A stretch of DNA of 37,605 nt, from the NCBI GenBank assembly GCA_028681135.1, contig JAQUJC010000009.1, forward strand, positions 24,075 through 61,679. The letters run 5' to 3'. Positions 15,381 through 23,856 of this stretch are shown here, one piece after another (the stretch's first letter is position 1; every line of letters begins with the position of its first letter). The DNA comes from Kiritimatiellia bacterium. GTDB lineage: Bacteria; Verrucomicrobiota; Kiritimatiellia; CAIQIC01; Lenti-01. The position numbers were made by a program, and so were the translations under genes. The notes beneath the pieces are model-generated. The model was given only the letters and a program-made list of their open reading frames with translations. It had not been told where the DNA came from and made no database searches.

Positions 15381-16283
15381 CTACTGGACGAGATAGACCA
15401 GTTTTTGCGACGCGCCATCGCGCTCGATGTCGATGACCACTGCCCCGAGGCGATCCTGGACAAACTCGCCGATGAAATATTCGGCGCGGCGTTGACTGGT
15501 CATGCGCATGGAGTTGACCTTGCGCACCACATCGCCATCTTGAAAGCCTACCTGGGTATAGAAATCCTTTTCACCCACGTCCATGTTGAGACGATAGCCA
15601 GCGACCTTCCCCTCCTCGTCGCGGGCTGGCTCCATCGCCAAAAACAGCGACGCCAACCGTTCCGGGTTGTCCATCATTTCCTGGTAATAGTCGAGCACGG
15701 ACTGACGGCTGACCTCCCAGCGGTTCTCGCCGACTCGATTGCCAAAGCGCGTGGTTTCCAACACCTGGGGCACATCCGCGGCGGCCGCCGTGGGCGTCCC
15801 CCCCGCTCCCGCTCCCAGTGTGCCGGCGGCCAGCACCACCAGCTCTTCGCGGGTTCCATCGGACAGCACAACATGGTCGCGCTCGACGCGGACCACGCGA
15901 ATGTCATCGATCCATTCGCCTTCGGACGCCATGAACTGTTTCTGCGTCTGACGCTCATCGAGAATCGCACAGCGGTCCTCGCCACCACGACGACCGTCAT
16001 TGGATAAAATCAAAAAGACCCCGGCCAACCGATAGCGGGCCGCCAAGGACCCGGCCGTCGGAACGGCCGGCGTGGGCTCGCCGAAGCGCAACCGCTGCCA
16101 CAGCTCTTCCGCCATCGCCGGCCACCGGAAGGCCTCCGGCAGTGCGGCCGCCTGCGACGACGCTTCGGCGGGCGGATGCGTCACCGGCCAGACGGCCAGC
16201 GCCAGCCGCACGGCCAAGAGCACCGCCAGCCCCCATAGGGCCAGCGACGCCATCGTCCATGCCTTGCTTGTATCCATTACCAT
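15381..16283 (-). CDS. GspC/PulC-like type II secretion protein, orphan
   Basis: A 300-residue protein with an N-terminal membrane anchor (about 10-32), a Pro/Ala linker, then a region like the GspC homology domain (RYRLAGVFLILS, CAILDERQTQKQFMASEGEWIDDIRVVRVERDHVVLSDGTREELVVL). The C-terminus (about 200-300) has the pattern of a PDZ domain (GYRLNMDVGEKDFYTQVGFQDGDVVRKVNSMRM, AVVIDIERDG). In type II secretion GspC links the inner-membrane platform to the secretin. No other gsp gene is in the window, so the rest of the machine must be elsewhere or this protein works alone. It lies 34 bp downstream of the RNase P RNA on the same strand. GGAAG precedes the start. Confidence 0.75.
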   Translation of the reverse strand: MVMDTSKAWTMASLALWGLAVLLAVRLALAVWPVTHPPAEASSQAAALPEAFRWPAMAEELWQRLRFGEPTPAVPTAGSLAARYRLAGVFLILSNDGRRGGEDRCAILDERQTQKQFMASEGEWIDDIRVVRVERDHVVLSDGTREELVVLAAGTLGAGAGGTPTAAAADVPQVLETTRFGNRVGENRWEVSRQSVLDYYQEMMDNPERLASLFLAMEPARDEEGKVAGYRLNMDVGEKDFYTQVGFQDGDVVRKVNSMRMTSQRRAEYFIGEFVQDRLGAVVIDIERDGASQKLVYLVQ

Positions 16284-16316
16284 ATACGCTTCCGTGATAC
16301 GTCAGTCTTCGTCTTG

Positions 16317-16719
16317 GACAGCCGGAACTCCGGGCGAATAAGCCGGATTCTGTCACCCGCTTGCGCGGGCCCGGTCATTTGTCTACGCGATCAACCCGGA
16401 CCTGCCGCGCGTTACCGCGCTTCGGGACGGGCCGCCCCTGCAGGTCCCTATTTGATCTTGCTCCGGGCGGGGTTTACCTTGCACGGGACCTCTCAGTACC
16501 CGCACGGTGGTCTCTTACACCGCCGTTTCACCCTTACCCGTCCGCGCGATGCCGCGCCGACGGGCGGTTTTGTTTCTGTGGCACTTTCCTTTCCCTTCGT
16601 TTACCAAAGGGATTCCGCACCTCGCGGCACGGACGCCCTGCCCGATGGAGTCCGGACTTTCCTCCAGTGGATGCGCTTGCGCGCGCCACCAGCGACCGGC
16701 GCCCGGAGCCCCGGCTGTC
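16317..16719 (-). ncRNA. rnpB: RNase P RNA, bacterial type A
   Basis: About 403 nt on the minus strand. The conserved 5' signature GAAAGTCCGGACTCC is seen as GGAGTCCGGACTTTC at about 16649-16663, and the 3' signature GACAGAATCCGGCTTA as its complement near 16341-16356. The ends were set by helix P1: GACAGCCGGGGCTCCGGGCG at the 5' end pairs with CGCCCGGAGTTCCGGCTGTC at the 3' end. The RNA is the catalytic subunit that matures tRNA 5' ends. It lies between a zinc-ribbon gene and the GspC-like gene, all leftward, with 29- and 33-bp gaps and no clear terminator. Open frames read across it are artefacts. Confidence 0.96.
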
Positions 16720-16748
16720 AAAGAACCTGAAAAGCGTATTCGGCCTAT

Positions 16749-17453
16749 CTACGAGCTATGATACAGCATTCGGCCGCAAAAGTCGCACACCGTCAGTGTA
16801 TCCGCCTTACGGGCCCCCACCACCTGTGCGGGCGGCAGCTTCATGTGGCAGCGTCCGCATGTTCCATGTTCCACCAACGCAATGGCGGCATCGCCCTGCT
16901 TGGCGAACAAGCGTTCATAGCGCGCCAGCCAGGTGGGATCAATCGCCTCCGCCAGCACCTTGCGTTCGGCCATCTTTTCCTCACACTCGCTGTCCAGCCC
17001 CGTGCTGCGCTCCAGGAAGATTTTAACCTCTTCATCCACCCGGACCTGTTCCTTTGCCAACGCCTCGCGGCGCTCATCAAGCACGTCTTTGGCCGCCTCC
17101 ACCGTCTCCATCCCCTCAAGGGCCTCGTCTTCTAGTTTCCGGATCGCGGTTTGGGTGGTCGCAATTTCCTTTTCGAGGGCCTTGTAGCCCTCGTTGGTCT
17201 TGATCTGAAGCTGTTGGTCGCGATACTTCTGAATCTGCGCCCGGTTCGTCTCGATCTCCCCCTCCAGGTTTTTGATGCGCGCCTGCTTCTCGAGCACCTC
17301 ACGCTCGGCCGTCTCCACCCCCTGCTGCTGCGCCGCCAAGCGGGATTCGATCTGCTGCTGACGCCGCGGAATGTCGTCCATTTCTTTACGCAGGCGCTGG
17401 ATATCTTGATCGCATGCCTGCACCACCAATAACTGCTCGATCACCTTCGCCAC
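16749..17453 (-). CDS. C4-type zinc-ribbon coiled-coil protein (DUF164)
   Basis: A 234-residue protein. Residues about 10-175 form a long coiled coil rich in Glu, Gln, Lys and Arg (for example RRQQQIESRLAAQQQG, QLQIKTNEGYKALEKEIA). The C-terminus is a four-cysteine zinc ribbon, CGRCHMKLPP and CDFCGRMLYH. This arrangement is the DUF164 / C4-type zinc-ribbon family, found widely in bacteria and often next to rnpB. The family is linked to nucleic-acid or regulatory functions (as with chlamydial CdsZ), but the exact role here is open. A good divergent promoter lies 50 bp upstream. The 29-bp gap to rnpB suggests that the RNA may be transcribed from the same promoter. Confidence 0.92.
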   Translation of the reverse strand: MAKVIEQLLVVQACDQDIQRLRKEMDDIPRRQQQIESRLAAQQQGVETAEREVLEKQARIKNLEGEIETNRAQIQKYRDQQLQIKTNEGYKALEKEIATTQTAIRKLEDEALEGMETVEAAKDVLDERREALAKEQVRVDEEVKIFLERSTGLDSECEEKMAERKVLAEAIDPTWLARYERLFAKQGDAAIALVEHGTCGRCHMKLPPAQVVGARKADTLTVCDFCGRMLYHSS

Positions 17454-17503
17454 TCGTCTCCCTCGTCTTTCTTTGCCGAACCATTAAAAGAACTAATCAC
17501 ACC

Positions 17504-17532
17504 CTTATACACCCCCCGGGTCGTCTTGACAA
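17504..17532 (-). promoter_or_regulatory. Sigma-70-type promoter, leftward
   Basis: On the minus strand TTGTCA (17532-17527), a 17-bp spacer, and TATAAG (17509-17504). The expected start near 17497 leaves a leader of about 45 nt to the zinc-ribbon gene and possibly feeds rnpB. Confidence 0.7.
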
Positions 17533-17569
17533 GCTCCGCACCGCACAGTTTTTTTCACAGTTTTCCCCA

Positions 17570-17598
17570 TTGACGCCCACGCCGCCCTCCCCTATAGT
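17570..17598 (+). promoter_or_regulatory. Sigma-70-type promoter for rpoZ-smpB-rlmD
   Basis: TTGACG (17570-17575), exactly 17 bp, then TATAGT (17593-17598). The predicted start near 17605 gives a leader of about 42 nt ending with GGAGG before the rpoZ ATG. It is arranged divergently from the leftward promoter at 17504-17532. Confidence 0.8.
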
Positions 17599-17646
17599 CC
17601 CCCGCTCTGATTGCTTCCCCGGGATAATTTTTTTGTGGAGGGTCCT

Positions 17647-17892
17647 ATGAACGCGACATACCTAGAACAAGCTAAAGAGCGCATGCCCAACATTCCGTTA
17701 CTGGTCAACGTCATTTCCAAGCGTGTGCGCCAGCTCAACGCGGGGCAGCGGCCGTTGATCAAACCCGACACCCTCGATATGGACCACCTTGATTTGGCCC
17801 TAAAAGAAGTGGCCGAGGGCAAGCTGTCCGCCGAACTGGGTGCTCTGCCATCGCAGAAGATTGAAGACACCAGCGATCTGCTGGCGCTGTAG
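17647..17892 (+). CDS. rpoZ: RNA polymerase omega subunit
   Basis: An 81-residue small protein. RMPNIPLLVNVISKRVRQLNAG matches the core helix of the omega family (usually VxNRFxLVxxAxxRARQL), followed by DTLDMDHLDLALKEVAEGKL, the equivalent of the conserved C-terminal helix. Omega helps RNA polymerase beta' assembly and binds ppGpp in some bacteria. The ATG at 17647 has TGGAGGG upstream; the frame is open further 5' but that part lies between promoter and ribosome site. It heads an operon with smpB (21 bp downstream). Confidence 0.88.
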   Translation: MNATYLEQAKERMPNIPLLVNVISKRVRQLNAGQRPLIKPDTLDMDHLDLALKEVAEGKLSAELGALPSQKIEDTSDLLAL

Positions 17893-17913
17893 CCGAAGTC
17901 CCGGCCACGTACG

Positions 17914-18387
17914 ATGACTGCCCGGGAACAGGCCGGCACGGGAACTCTGGCCACCCATCGCAAGGCCCGGCATGAGTACCACATTCTCGATTCTTGGGAA
18001 GCGGGCTTGGCCCTCACGGGTCCCGAAGTCAAAAGTTGTCGCGCCGGGCACGCCAGTCTGGCCCAGGCCTACGCCGCATTTGACAAGGGCGAATTGTATA
18101 TCTACAGCCTGCGCATTCAGCCCTACGCGGCCGCCAAATCCGGCTTCATCACCGAGGCCCCCGACCGTCCCCGCAAGGTCCTGATGCACCGCCACGAGTT
18201 GGATCGCCTCGCAGGCATTCTCCAACTCAAGGGTCATTCGCTGATTCCCCTGAAGCTCTATCTCACCCGCGGCAAAATCAAAATCGAACTCGGCCTCGGA
18301 AAAGGCAAACTCCTCTATGACAAACGCGAAACCCTCCGCCGCAAAACCGCCAAGCGCGAATTAGAACGGGAGATCCGTCACGCATGA
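17914..18387 (+). CDS. smpB: SsrA (tmRNA)-binding protein
   Basis: A 157-residue SmpB, which delivers tmRNA to stalled ribosomes. Family stretches are HEYHILDSWEAGLALTGPEVKSCRAGHASLAQAYAAF, YIYSLRIQPY, RPRKVLMHRHELDRLAG, GHSLIPLKLYLTRGKIKIELGLGKGK and the basic tail LYDKRETLRRKTAKREL. The usual family phrase with a Thr-Glu pair at the start of the second helix is replaced by Gly-Pro-Glu-Val-Lys, which is common. The length is normal. The stop overlaps the longer rlmD start by 4 bp. No tmRNA gene was found in the window. Confidence 0.96.
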   Translation: MTAREQAGTGTLATHRKARHEYHILDSWEAGLALTGPEVKSCRAGHASLAQAYAAFDKGELYIYSLRIQPYAAAKSGFITEAPDRPRKVLMHRHELDRLAGILQLKGHSLIPLKLYLTRGKIKIELGLGKGKLLYDKRETLRRKTAKRELEREIRHA

Positions 18388-19802
18388 ACCCTTCCACCCC
18401 CCCCCCCCCCTCCACCCCGGACCCCCGCCCCCCGATGAACCGCCCCCCCCTTGACCTGACGGTCCACACTGAAAAAATTGTCCATGGCGGACAAGCCCTT
18501 GCCCGCGATGACCGGTTTGTTGTCTTTGTCGACGATGCGCTGCCCAACGAAACTGTCCGCGCGCGTATCTATAAAAAGAAAAAGAAATTTGCCTTCGGGC
18601 GCGCCATCGAGGTGCTCGATGCCTCGCCGGACCGTATCGAGCCAGACTGCCCCTGGGCGGGCGACTGCGGCGGCTGCAGCTATCGCCACGTCACCTATAA
18701 CGCCCAACTCCGTTTCAAGAAGGACGTCCTCATTGAGGCCCTCTACGGCATTGACGGCGCGCAGGACCTCGTCAGCGACGTGGTCCCCGCCGAGGCGATT
18801 AACGATTACCGCAACAAAATGGTCTTCAGCTTTGGCACCACGCACGACGGCGACCTTGTCCTGGGCCTGCACCGCCGCGGCAGCTTCATTCATATTCTGC
18901 CCGCTGATGTCTGCAAACTCCAATCCGAGGCCTCCCGCGAGATTGTCCGCCGCGTCACCGCGCTGGCCAAGGAGATGGGCATCCCCGCCTTTCACGAAAT
19001 CAAGAAAACTCCCGGCCTGCGCACCCTGACCATCCGTGAAGCCCGCGGAACCGGCCAACGCCTGGTCGAGTTGCTCTCCACCTCCGCCGATGACGATCTC
19101 GCCGCGCGCCTGGTTGCGGACCTCGACGACCTGGCCGACACCATCAGTTTTGCCCTCTGCACCAATCGCCATGGTCCCCCGCGGCCCGAACAACGCGCCA
19201 TCCTCAAAGGCACCGGCACCATCGAAGAAATCCTTAATGGCCGGCGCTTCCGTATCGATCCCGATACCTTTTTTCAAAGCAATACCGCGCAGGCCGAACG
19301 GCTCTTTAGCCGCGTGAACGCCCTCGCCACGCGCCATGGCCGCCCCGCTACCGCCCTCGATCTGTTTGCCGGCACCGGCCCCATCGCGCTACATCTGGCG
19401 GCCATTGCCGAACGCGTCATTGGCGTGGAAAGTTTTCCGCCGTCGGTCAAGGCGGCCCGCGAGAACCTGGCGCTCAACGCCATCGAGAATGTCGATTTAA
19501 TCGCCGCCGACGTCAATAAAGCCCTCCCCCCCGGCATCCCGGACCATGTCGATCTGGTCGTGGTGGACCCGCCCCGCCCCGGGCTTTCGCCCGAGGCCAT
19601 CACCTGGATCAACCGGCTCACCCCCGAGACCATTGTCTATGTCTCGTGCAACCCCGCCACCCTGGCCCGCGACCTCAAACGCTTCCTCGAAGGCCCTTAC
19701 GCTATCGAGGCCGTCGAACCCTTTGATCTCTTCCCCAATACCTACCACGTCGAAAGCCTCACGCTCCTCCGCCGAACAAGCACGCCTGTTTCGACCGACT
19801 GA
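18384..19802 (+). CDS. rlmD: 23S rRNA (uracil-1939-C5)-methyltransferase
   Basis: A 472-residue RlmD/RumA-type enzyme that makes m5U in 23S rRNA using S-adenosylmethionine. A TRAM-like N-terminal domain (LDLTVHTEKIVHGGQALAR) is followed by the [4Fe-4S] cysteines C89, C95, C98 (CPWAGDCGGC) and C176. The methyltransferase domain shows FFQSNTAQAERLF, ALDLFAGTGPIALHLA, VVVDPPRPGLSPEA and the catalytic-cysteine motif VSCNPATLARD, ending with FDLFPNTYHVESLTLL. The first 17 residues are Pro-rich and come from a 14-nt C-run at 18397-18410; the true start may be the second Met (18435), which would put that run in the leader. RlmCD-type specificity cannot be excluded. Confidence 0.93.
   Translation: MNPSTPPPPSTPDPRPPMNRPPLDLTVHTEKIVHGGQALARDDRFVVFVDDALPNETVRARIYKKKKKFAFGRAIEVLDASPDRIEPDCPWAGDCGGCSYRHVTYNAQLRFKKDVLIEALYGIDGAQDLVSDVVPAEAINDYRNKMVFSFGTTHDGDLVLGLHRRGSFIHILPADVCKLQSEASREIVRRVTALAKEMGIPAFHEIKKTPGLRTLTIREARGTGQRLVELLSTSADDDLAARLVADLDDLADTISFALCTNRHGPPRPEQRAILKGTGTIEEILNGRRFRIDPDTFFQSNTAQAERLFSRVNALATRHGRPATALDLFAGTGPIALHLAAIAERVIGVESFPPSVKAARENLALNAIENVDLIAADVNKALPPGIPDHVDLVVVDPPRPGLSPEAITWINRLTPETIVYVSCNPATLARDLKRFLEGPYAIEAVEPFDLFPNTYHVESLTLLRRTSTPVSTD
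18397..18410 (+). repeat. 14-nt poly-C tract at the rlmD start
   Basis: Fourteen consecutive C immediately downstream of the first possible rlmD start codon and 10 bp after the smpB stop. Length change would break the longer rlmD frame but leave the start at 18435 intact. Confidence 0.9.
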
Positions 19803-19975
19803 TCCGCCCCCCCCCGGATGCCCCTGCCCGACAGGCGGTGGCGATACCTGCGGATGCTCCGCCCCGAACGCCGTCGCCTCGCCGTCCCGGTTTTTTCTCG
19901 CCCCCTCCATCCGACATGCGCTACATTACGGACCGAACGGGTGGACCGCGCTCGTGACAAGGAGATTGCATCGGA
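19803..19975. other. Intergenic stretch, no gene seen
   Basis: The gap of 173 bp between rlmD and fdrA contains C-runs but no clear terminator and no convincing promoter. AAGGAG at 19959-19964 is the likely ribosome site of fdrA. Confidence 0.4.
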
Positions 19976-21514
19976 ATGAAAACGCTAGGTCGAATCAAAC
20001 AGGGCTTTTACTTCGATTCCGTGACGCTCATGCGCCTCGGACGCGAACTTTCCGGGACGACCGGTGTCAGCGAGGCCTCCGTCGTCATGGCCACCGAGGC
20101 CAATAAGTCCATCCTCGATATGTCCGGGCTCCTGCTGCCCGAATTCAAAAAGACGAGTGACCAGGACCTGCTGATCGTCGTGAAGGCCAAAGATGCCGCA
20201 ACGGCCAAGACGGCCCTCGACAAGGCAGAAGAGCTGATGGCACGCAAAAAGAAACCGGCGGCAACAGATGGGGATGCCCCCCCCGCGCCACGCGATATTC
20301 CCTCTGCCGTCGCGGCGCTGCCCGGGGCTAATCTCGCCCTGATTTCTGTGGCCGGCCGCTACGCGGCGCGCGAAGCGCGCAAAGCCCTCGATGCCGGTCT
20401 GCATGTCATGCTCTTTTCGGATAACGTCTCCATCGAAGACGAAATCACCCTGAAAAAACTTGCCCATAAACATGATCGGCTCGTCATGGGCCCCGACTGC
20501 GGGACCTGCATCATTAATGGCGTCCCCCTGGCCTTTGCCAATGTCGTGCCCAAAGGGCCAATCGGCATTGTCGGCGCCTCCGGCACCGGCACCCAGGAAG
20601 TCGCCTGCATCATCGCCAACGAAGGCTCCGGCATCTCGCAGGCCATCGGCACCGGCGGACGCGACATCAAAGATGCCGTCGGCGGCATCACGTTCCTCGA
20701 TGCTATGCAGGCGCTGGCGGACGATCCGAACACCGAGGTCATCGTGCTGGTGGCCAAGCCGCCGGAGCCCAAGGTGCTCAAAAAAATCTATACCCTGATC
20801 CGCAAGACCTCCAAACCGGTCCTCGCCCTGATGTTGGGCGAAGGCGGGTCACCCGCGACGCTGGAACAAGCCGCCCACCTCGCCGTGGCCCAGGTCAAGG
20901 GCACCGACCCCGTCAAGGCCATGGAACGCCTGGAGCGACGCAATGCCATCCTCAAGAAAGAAGCCGACCAAATCGTTGCCCGGCGTAAAAAAGCCAAGGG
21001 CCGCTATCTGCGCGGCCTCTTCAGCGGCGGGACGTTCTGCACCGAGGCGCAAATCGTGCTCGATGGCATCCTCCGCCATATGACATCCAATGCACCGCTC
21101 AAGGGAGTCAAAAAACTCAAAAACGCCTGGACCTTCGAAAAGAATGCGCTTGTCGATCTTGGCGAAGACGAATTCACCGTCGGCCGCGCCCACCCCATGA
21201 TTGATTTCACCCTGCGCCGCCAGATGATTCTCGATGAGGCTGCCAAGCCGGACACGGCCGTCATCCTGCTGGATGTCGTCCTCGGCCACGGGGCCAATCC
21301 AACCCCCGCCGTCGAGCTGGTCCCGGTCATCAAGAAAGCCGCCCGGCAGGTCTTCGTCGTCGCGGGTGTCACCGGCACCATCGGCGACCCCCAGAACCGC
21401 GCCCAGGTCGTCGAAGCCCTCCGCGCCGCCGGTGCCTATGTGCAACTCTCCAATGTCGCGGCCTGCACACTGGCGGGCTATCTCGCCGCCACTGTGGCCC
21501 GCAAAAACCGTTAA
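19976..21514 (+). CDS. fdrA: FdrA-family acyl-CoA synthetase-like protein
   Basis: A 512-residue FdrA-type protein related to the succinyl-CoA synthetase alpha/beta fold. Visible are the Rossmann-like CoA-domain parts (LISVAGRYAAREARKALDAG, VMGPDCGTCIINGVPLAFANVV, GPIGIVGASGTGTQEVACIIA, GISQAIGTGGRDIKDAVGGI) and the C-terminal ligase part (YLRGLFSGGTFCTEAQ, VILLDVVLGHGANPTPA). In E. coli, FdrA together with YlbE (DUF1116) and YlbF is associated with oxamate carbamoyltransferase activity in allantoin breakdown. Here a DUF1116 gene follows directly (16-bp gap), which supports a joint carbamoyl-transfer or phosphorolysis role. No YlbF homologue or carbamate kinase is nearby, so the substrate is open. 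Confidence 0.88.
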   Translation: MKTLGRIKQGFYFDSVTLMRLGRELSGTTGVSEASVVMATEANKSILDMSGLLLPEFKKTSDQDLLIVVKAKDAATAKTALDKAEELMARKKKPAATDGDAPPAPRDIPSAVAALPGANLALISVAGRYAAREARKALDAGLHVMLFSDNVSIEDEITLKKLAHKHDRLVMGPDCGTCIINGVPLAFANVVPKGPIGIVGASGTGTQEVACIIANEGSGISQAIGTGGRDIKDAVGGITFLDAMQALADDPNTEVIVLVAKPPEPKVLKKIYTLIRKTSKPVLALMLGEGGSPATLEQAAHLAVAQVKGTDPVKAMERLERRNAILKKEADQIVARRKKAKGRYLRGLFSGGTFCTEAQIVLDGILRHMTSNAPLKGVKKLKNAWTFEKNALVDLGEDEFTVGRAHPMIDFTLRRQMILDEAAKPDTAVILLDVVLGHGANPTPAVELVPVIKKAARQVFVVAGVTGTIGDPQNRAQVVEALRAAGAYVQLSNVAACTLAGYLAATVARKNR

Positions 21515-21530
21515 CCGGGAAGGATTTGTC

Positions 21531-22937
21531 ATGAGCATCCAACAACTCTTCACCACTCCCCTGCGGGTCGTCAACGTCGGCATCGAGACCTTCAAGGACG
21601 TCTGCGAACAGTATGCCCCTCCAGCCATCCAGGTGGACTGGTCCCCACCGGTCGATGTCTCGCCCGCCGCAGAGGCCTGTCTGGCCAAGAACGCGGCCAA
21701 GATCGATACTGCCAACCAGAAGGTGATGGAGATCATTCTCTCCGGCACCCCCCACCTCATCGGTCTCGATATCGCCCGCAATGTTATTCCGGGCATGACG
21801 GACGACACCATCCTCCATGCCGGCCCACCGGTCACCTGGGACCGCATGTGCGGCCCCATGCGCGGCGGTGTCATGGCCGGCCTCGTCTATGAAGGCCGCG
21901 CCTCTTCTATCGACGAAGCGGAGACACTCGCCGCCTCCGGCACCATTCACTATGCCCCCTGCCATGAACATGGCACCGTCGGCCCCATGGCCGGTATCGT
22001 CACGCCATCCATGCCCGTCTGGATTCTGAAAAACGAGGCCTACGGCAACTTGGCCTATTGCACCCTCAACGAAGGCCTCGGCAAAGTGCTACGTTATGGG
22101 GCGTTTGGCGACGAAGTCACCCGCCGTCTCAAGTGGATGGAAACCACGCTCTATCCAATTCTCAAGGCCGCCGTGGCCCATACCGGCCCCATTGACCTGA
22201 AGAACATGATTGCCCAGGCCCTGCACATGGGCGATGAGGTCCACAACCGTAACCGTGCGGGCACCTCCCTGCTCTATCGCGCCATTGCCCCCGCCATCCT
22301 CGCCACCTGCGAGGACAAGGATGACGCCATCGCGGTGCTGGAGTTCATCAACAACAACGACCACTTTTTCCTGAACCTCTCGATGCCCGCCTGCAAGGCC
22401 ACCCTCGATGCCGCCCGCGACATCAAGGGCAGTTCCATCGCTCTGGTCATGGCCCGCAACGGTACCGACTTCGGCATCCAGCTCGCCGGCACCGGCGATG
22501 TCTGGTTCACCGCCCCCGCCGATGTCCCCGACGCCCTCTACTTCGCAGGGTTCTCCAAGGACGATGCCAATCCCGATATCGGCGATAGCGCCATCACGGA
22601 AACCGGCGGCCTCGGCGGCTTCGCGATTGCCGCCGCCCCCGCCATTGTCCAGTTTGTCGGCGGAGTGGCGGCCGACGCCCTGCGCTACACGCATCAGATG
22701 TATGAGATCACCGCCGGCGAAAGCCGCATGTACCAAATCCCGTCGCTGGACTTCCGCGGCACGCCCACCGGCATCGATGTGCGCAAGGTCGTCGACCGCA
22801 ATCGCGTTCCCGTCATCGATACCGGCGTCGCCCACAAGACCGCCGGCGTCGGGCAAGTCGGCGCCGGTCTCGTCAACGCCCCCATGGCCCCCTTCGCCCA
22901 GGCCTATGAAGCCCTGGCGAAACTGCTGAAAAGATAA
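21531..22937 (+). CDS. ylbE: DUF1116 (YlbE-like) protein
   Basis: A 468-residue DUF1116 protein, the YlbE partner of FdrA. Recognisable parts are PLRVVNVGIETFKDV, the ANQKVMEIILSG segment, GPPVTWDRMCGPMRGGVMAGLVYEG, YAPCHEHGTVGPMAGIVTPSMPV, GDEVHNRNRAGTSLL and RNGTDFGIQLAGTGD with a final PSLDFRGTPTGIDVRKVV. The C-x2-Gly-Pro and CHEHGTVGPMAG blocks are probably active-site loops. GGGAAGGA precedes the ATG. Its position between fdrA and the cyclase gene suggests a catabolic unit for a ureido- or carbamoyl-containing compound. Function by association with the E. coli allantoin pathway is known for the family; the substrate here is inferred. Confidence 0.88.
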   Translation: MSIQQLFTTPLRVVNVGIETFKDVCEQYAPPAIQVDWSPPVDVSPAAEACLAKNAAKIDTANQKVMEIILSGTPHLIGLDIARNVIPGMTDDTILHAGPPVTWDRMCGPMRGGVMAGLVYEGRASSIDEAETLAASGTIHYAPCHEHGTVGPMAGIVTPSMPVWILKNEAYGNLAYCTLNEGLGKVLRYGAFGDEVTRRLKWMETTLYPILKAAVAHTGPIDLKNMIAQALHMGDEVHNRNRAGTSLLYRAIAPAILATCEDKDDAIAVLEFINNNDHFFLNLSMPACKATLDAARDIKGSSIALVMARNGTDFGIQLAGTGDVWFTAPADVPDALYFAGFSKDDANPDIGDSAITETGGLGGFAIAAAPAIVQFVGGVAADALRYTHQMYEITAGESRMYQIPSLDFRGTPTGIDVRKVVDRNRVPVIDTGVAHKTAGVGQVGAGLVNAPMAPFAQAYEALAKLLKR

Positions 22938-22982
22938 ACGAGCCCCCCCCGTGTAAAAAAGCAACCCCGAAAGGTCCCGACA

Positions 22983-23834
22983 ATGAACACAAATCAATTC
23001 ATCGACTTCATGGATCAAGCGCAGATGTATGATCTGACAATGCGCCTCAGCATCCACACCCCCCCCTGGCCATCCTACATGCCTCTGGGCATCCAGTACT
23101 TCAAGCGGATCGCCGGGGCCCACATGGGCCAGGGGGCCAACGGCCAGATCATCACCACCTCCAACCATGTCGGCACTCACATGGACGGCGAAATCCACTT
23201 CTATCCCGCCGGACGCTCCATCGGCAACGTCCCGCTCAAAGAATGGGTCGGTCCCGGCGTTGTGGTCGACATCTCCAAGGAGGTCTCCGACTACTCGCTC
23301 TACACCCCCGAAATGATTACCTCCAAGGTCGAAGTGAAAAAGGGCGACATCCTCATCATCAATACCGGCTATAACCGCTATGCCTGGGACCAGAAAACCG
23401 GCAATGAAATCCGCTATTTCGTCAAGCATCCCGGCCCCAGCCCCGAGTTCCACAAGTGGGCGCTCAAGATGAAAATTAAGTGGATTGGCGTGGATTGTGG
23501 TAGTGCCGATCACCCCATGAATACCATCATCCGCACCTGGCACCCCGGCAGCTTCAAAGAATGCGACGCCAAGATGCAGAAGGTTTACGGCAAGAGCTTT
23601 GACGAGATTTTCCCCTTGGACAAGTTCTACCAAGTCATGCACCTGGAACTCTTCCCCAAGAAACTCGTGCATGCCGAAAACATCGCCGGCGAAATCAACA
23701 AACTCGGCAGCACCCGCTGCTGGATCGGTTGTTTCCCGCTGCGCGGCATCGAGATGGAATCCAGCATGTGCCGCATTGTCGCCTGGCTGCCCCCCAAGAC
23801 CAAAAAACCCGCCAAAAAGACCAAGGCAAAATAA
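22983..23834 (+). CDS. Cyclase-family metal hydrolase (kynurenine formamidase-like)
   Basis: A 283-residue member of the cyclase family (PF04199-type: kynurenine formamidase, isatin hydrolase). The metal motif HxGTHxDxxxH is complete as H62-VGTHMDGEI-H72. DLTMRLSIHTPPWP at the N-terminus is the usual first strand. GDILIINTGYNRYAW, GVDCGSADHPMNT and the late RCWIGCFPLRGIEMESSMCRIVAWL fit the family, although the loops are longer than in small formamidases. The C-terminus has a Lys-rich tail (KTKKPAKKTKAK). It is 45 bp after the DUF1116 gene and ends before a strong terminator, so it is the third gene of the fdrA unit. It may open a cyclic amide or formamide whose product feeds FdrA and DUF1116. 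Confidence 0.85.
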   Translation: MNTNQFIDFMDQAQMYDLTMRLSIHTPPWPSYMPLGIQYFKRIAGAHMGQGANGQIITTSNHVGTHMDGEIHFYPAGRSIGNVPLKEWVGPGVVVDISKEVSDYSLYTPEMITSKVEVKKGDILIINTGYNRYAWDQKTGNEIRYFVKHPGPSPEFHKWALKMKIKWIGVDCGSADHPMNTIIRTWHPGSFKECDAKMQKVYGKSFDEIFPLDKFYQVMHLELFPKKLVHAENIAGEINKLGSTRCWIGCFPLRGIEMESSMCRIVAWLPPKTKKPAKKTKAK

Positions 23835-23856
23835 CCCCGCCCCAGCGGGTTTACCC

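Noticed and set aside
16314-17026. Plus-strand frames across rnpB
   Set aside because: They read the complement of RNase P RNA and of the zinc-ribbon gene.
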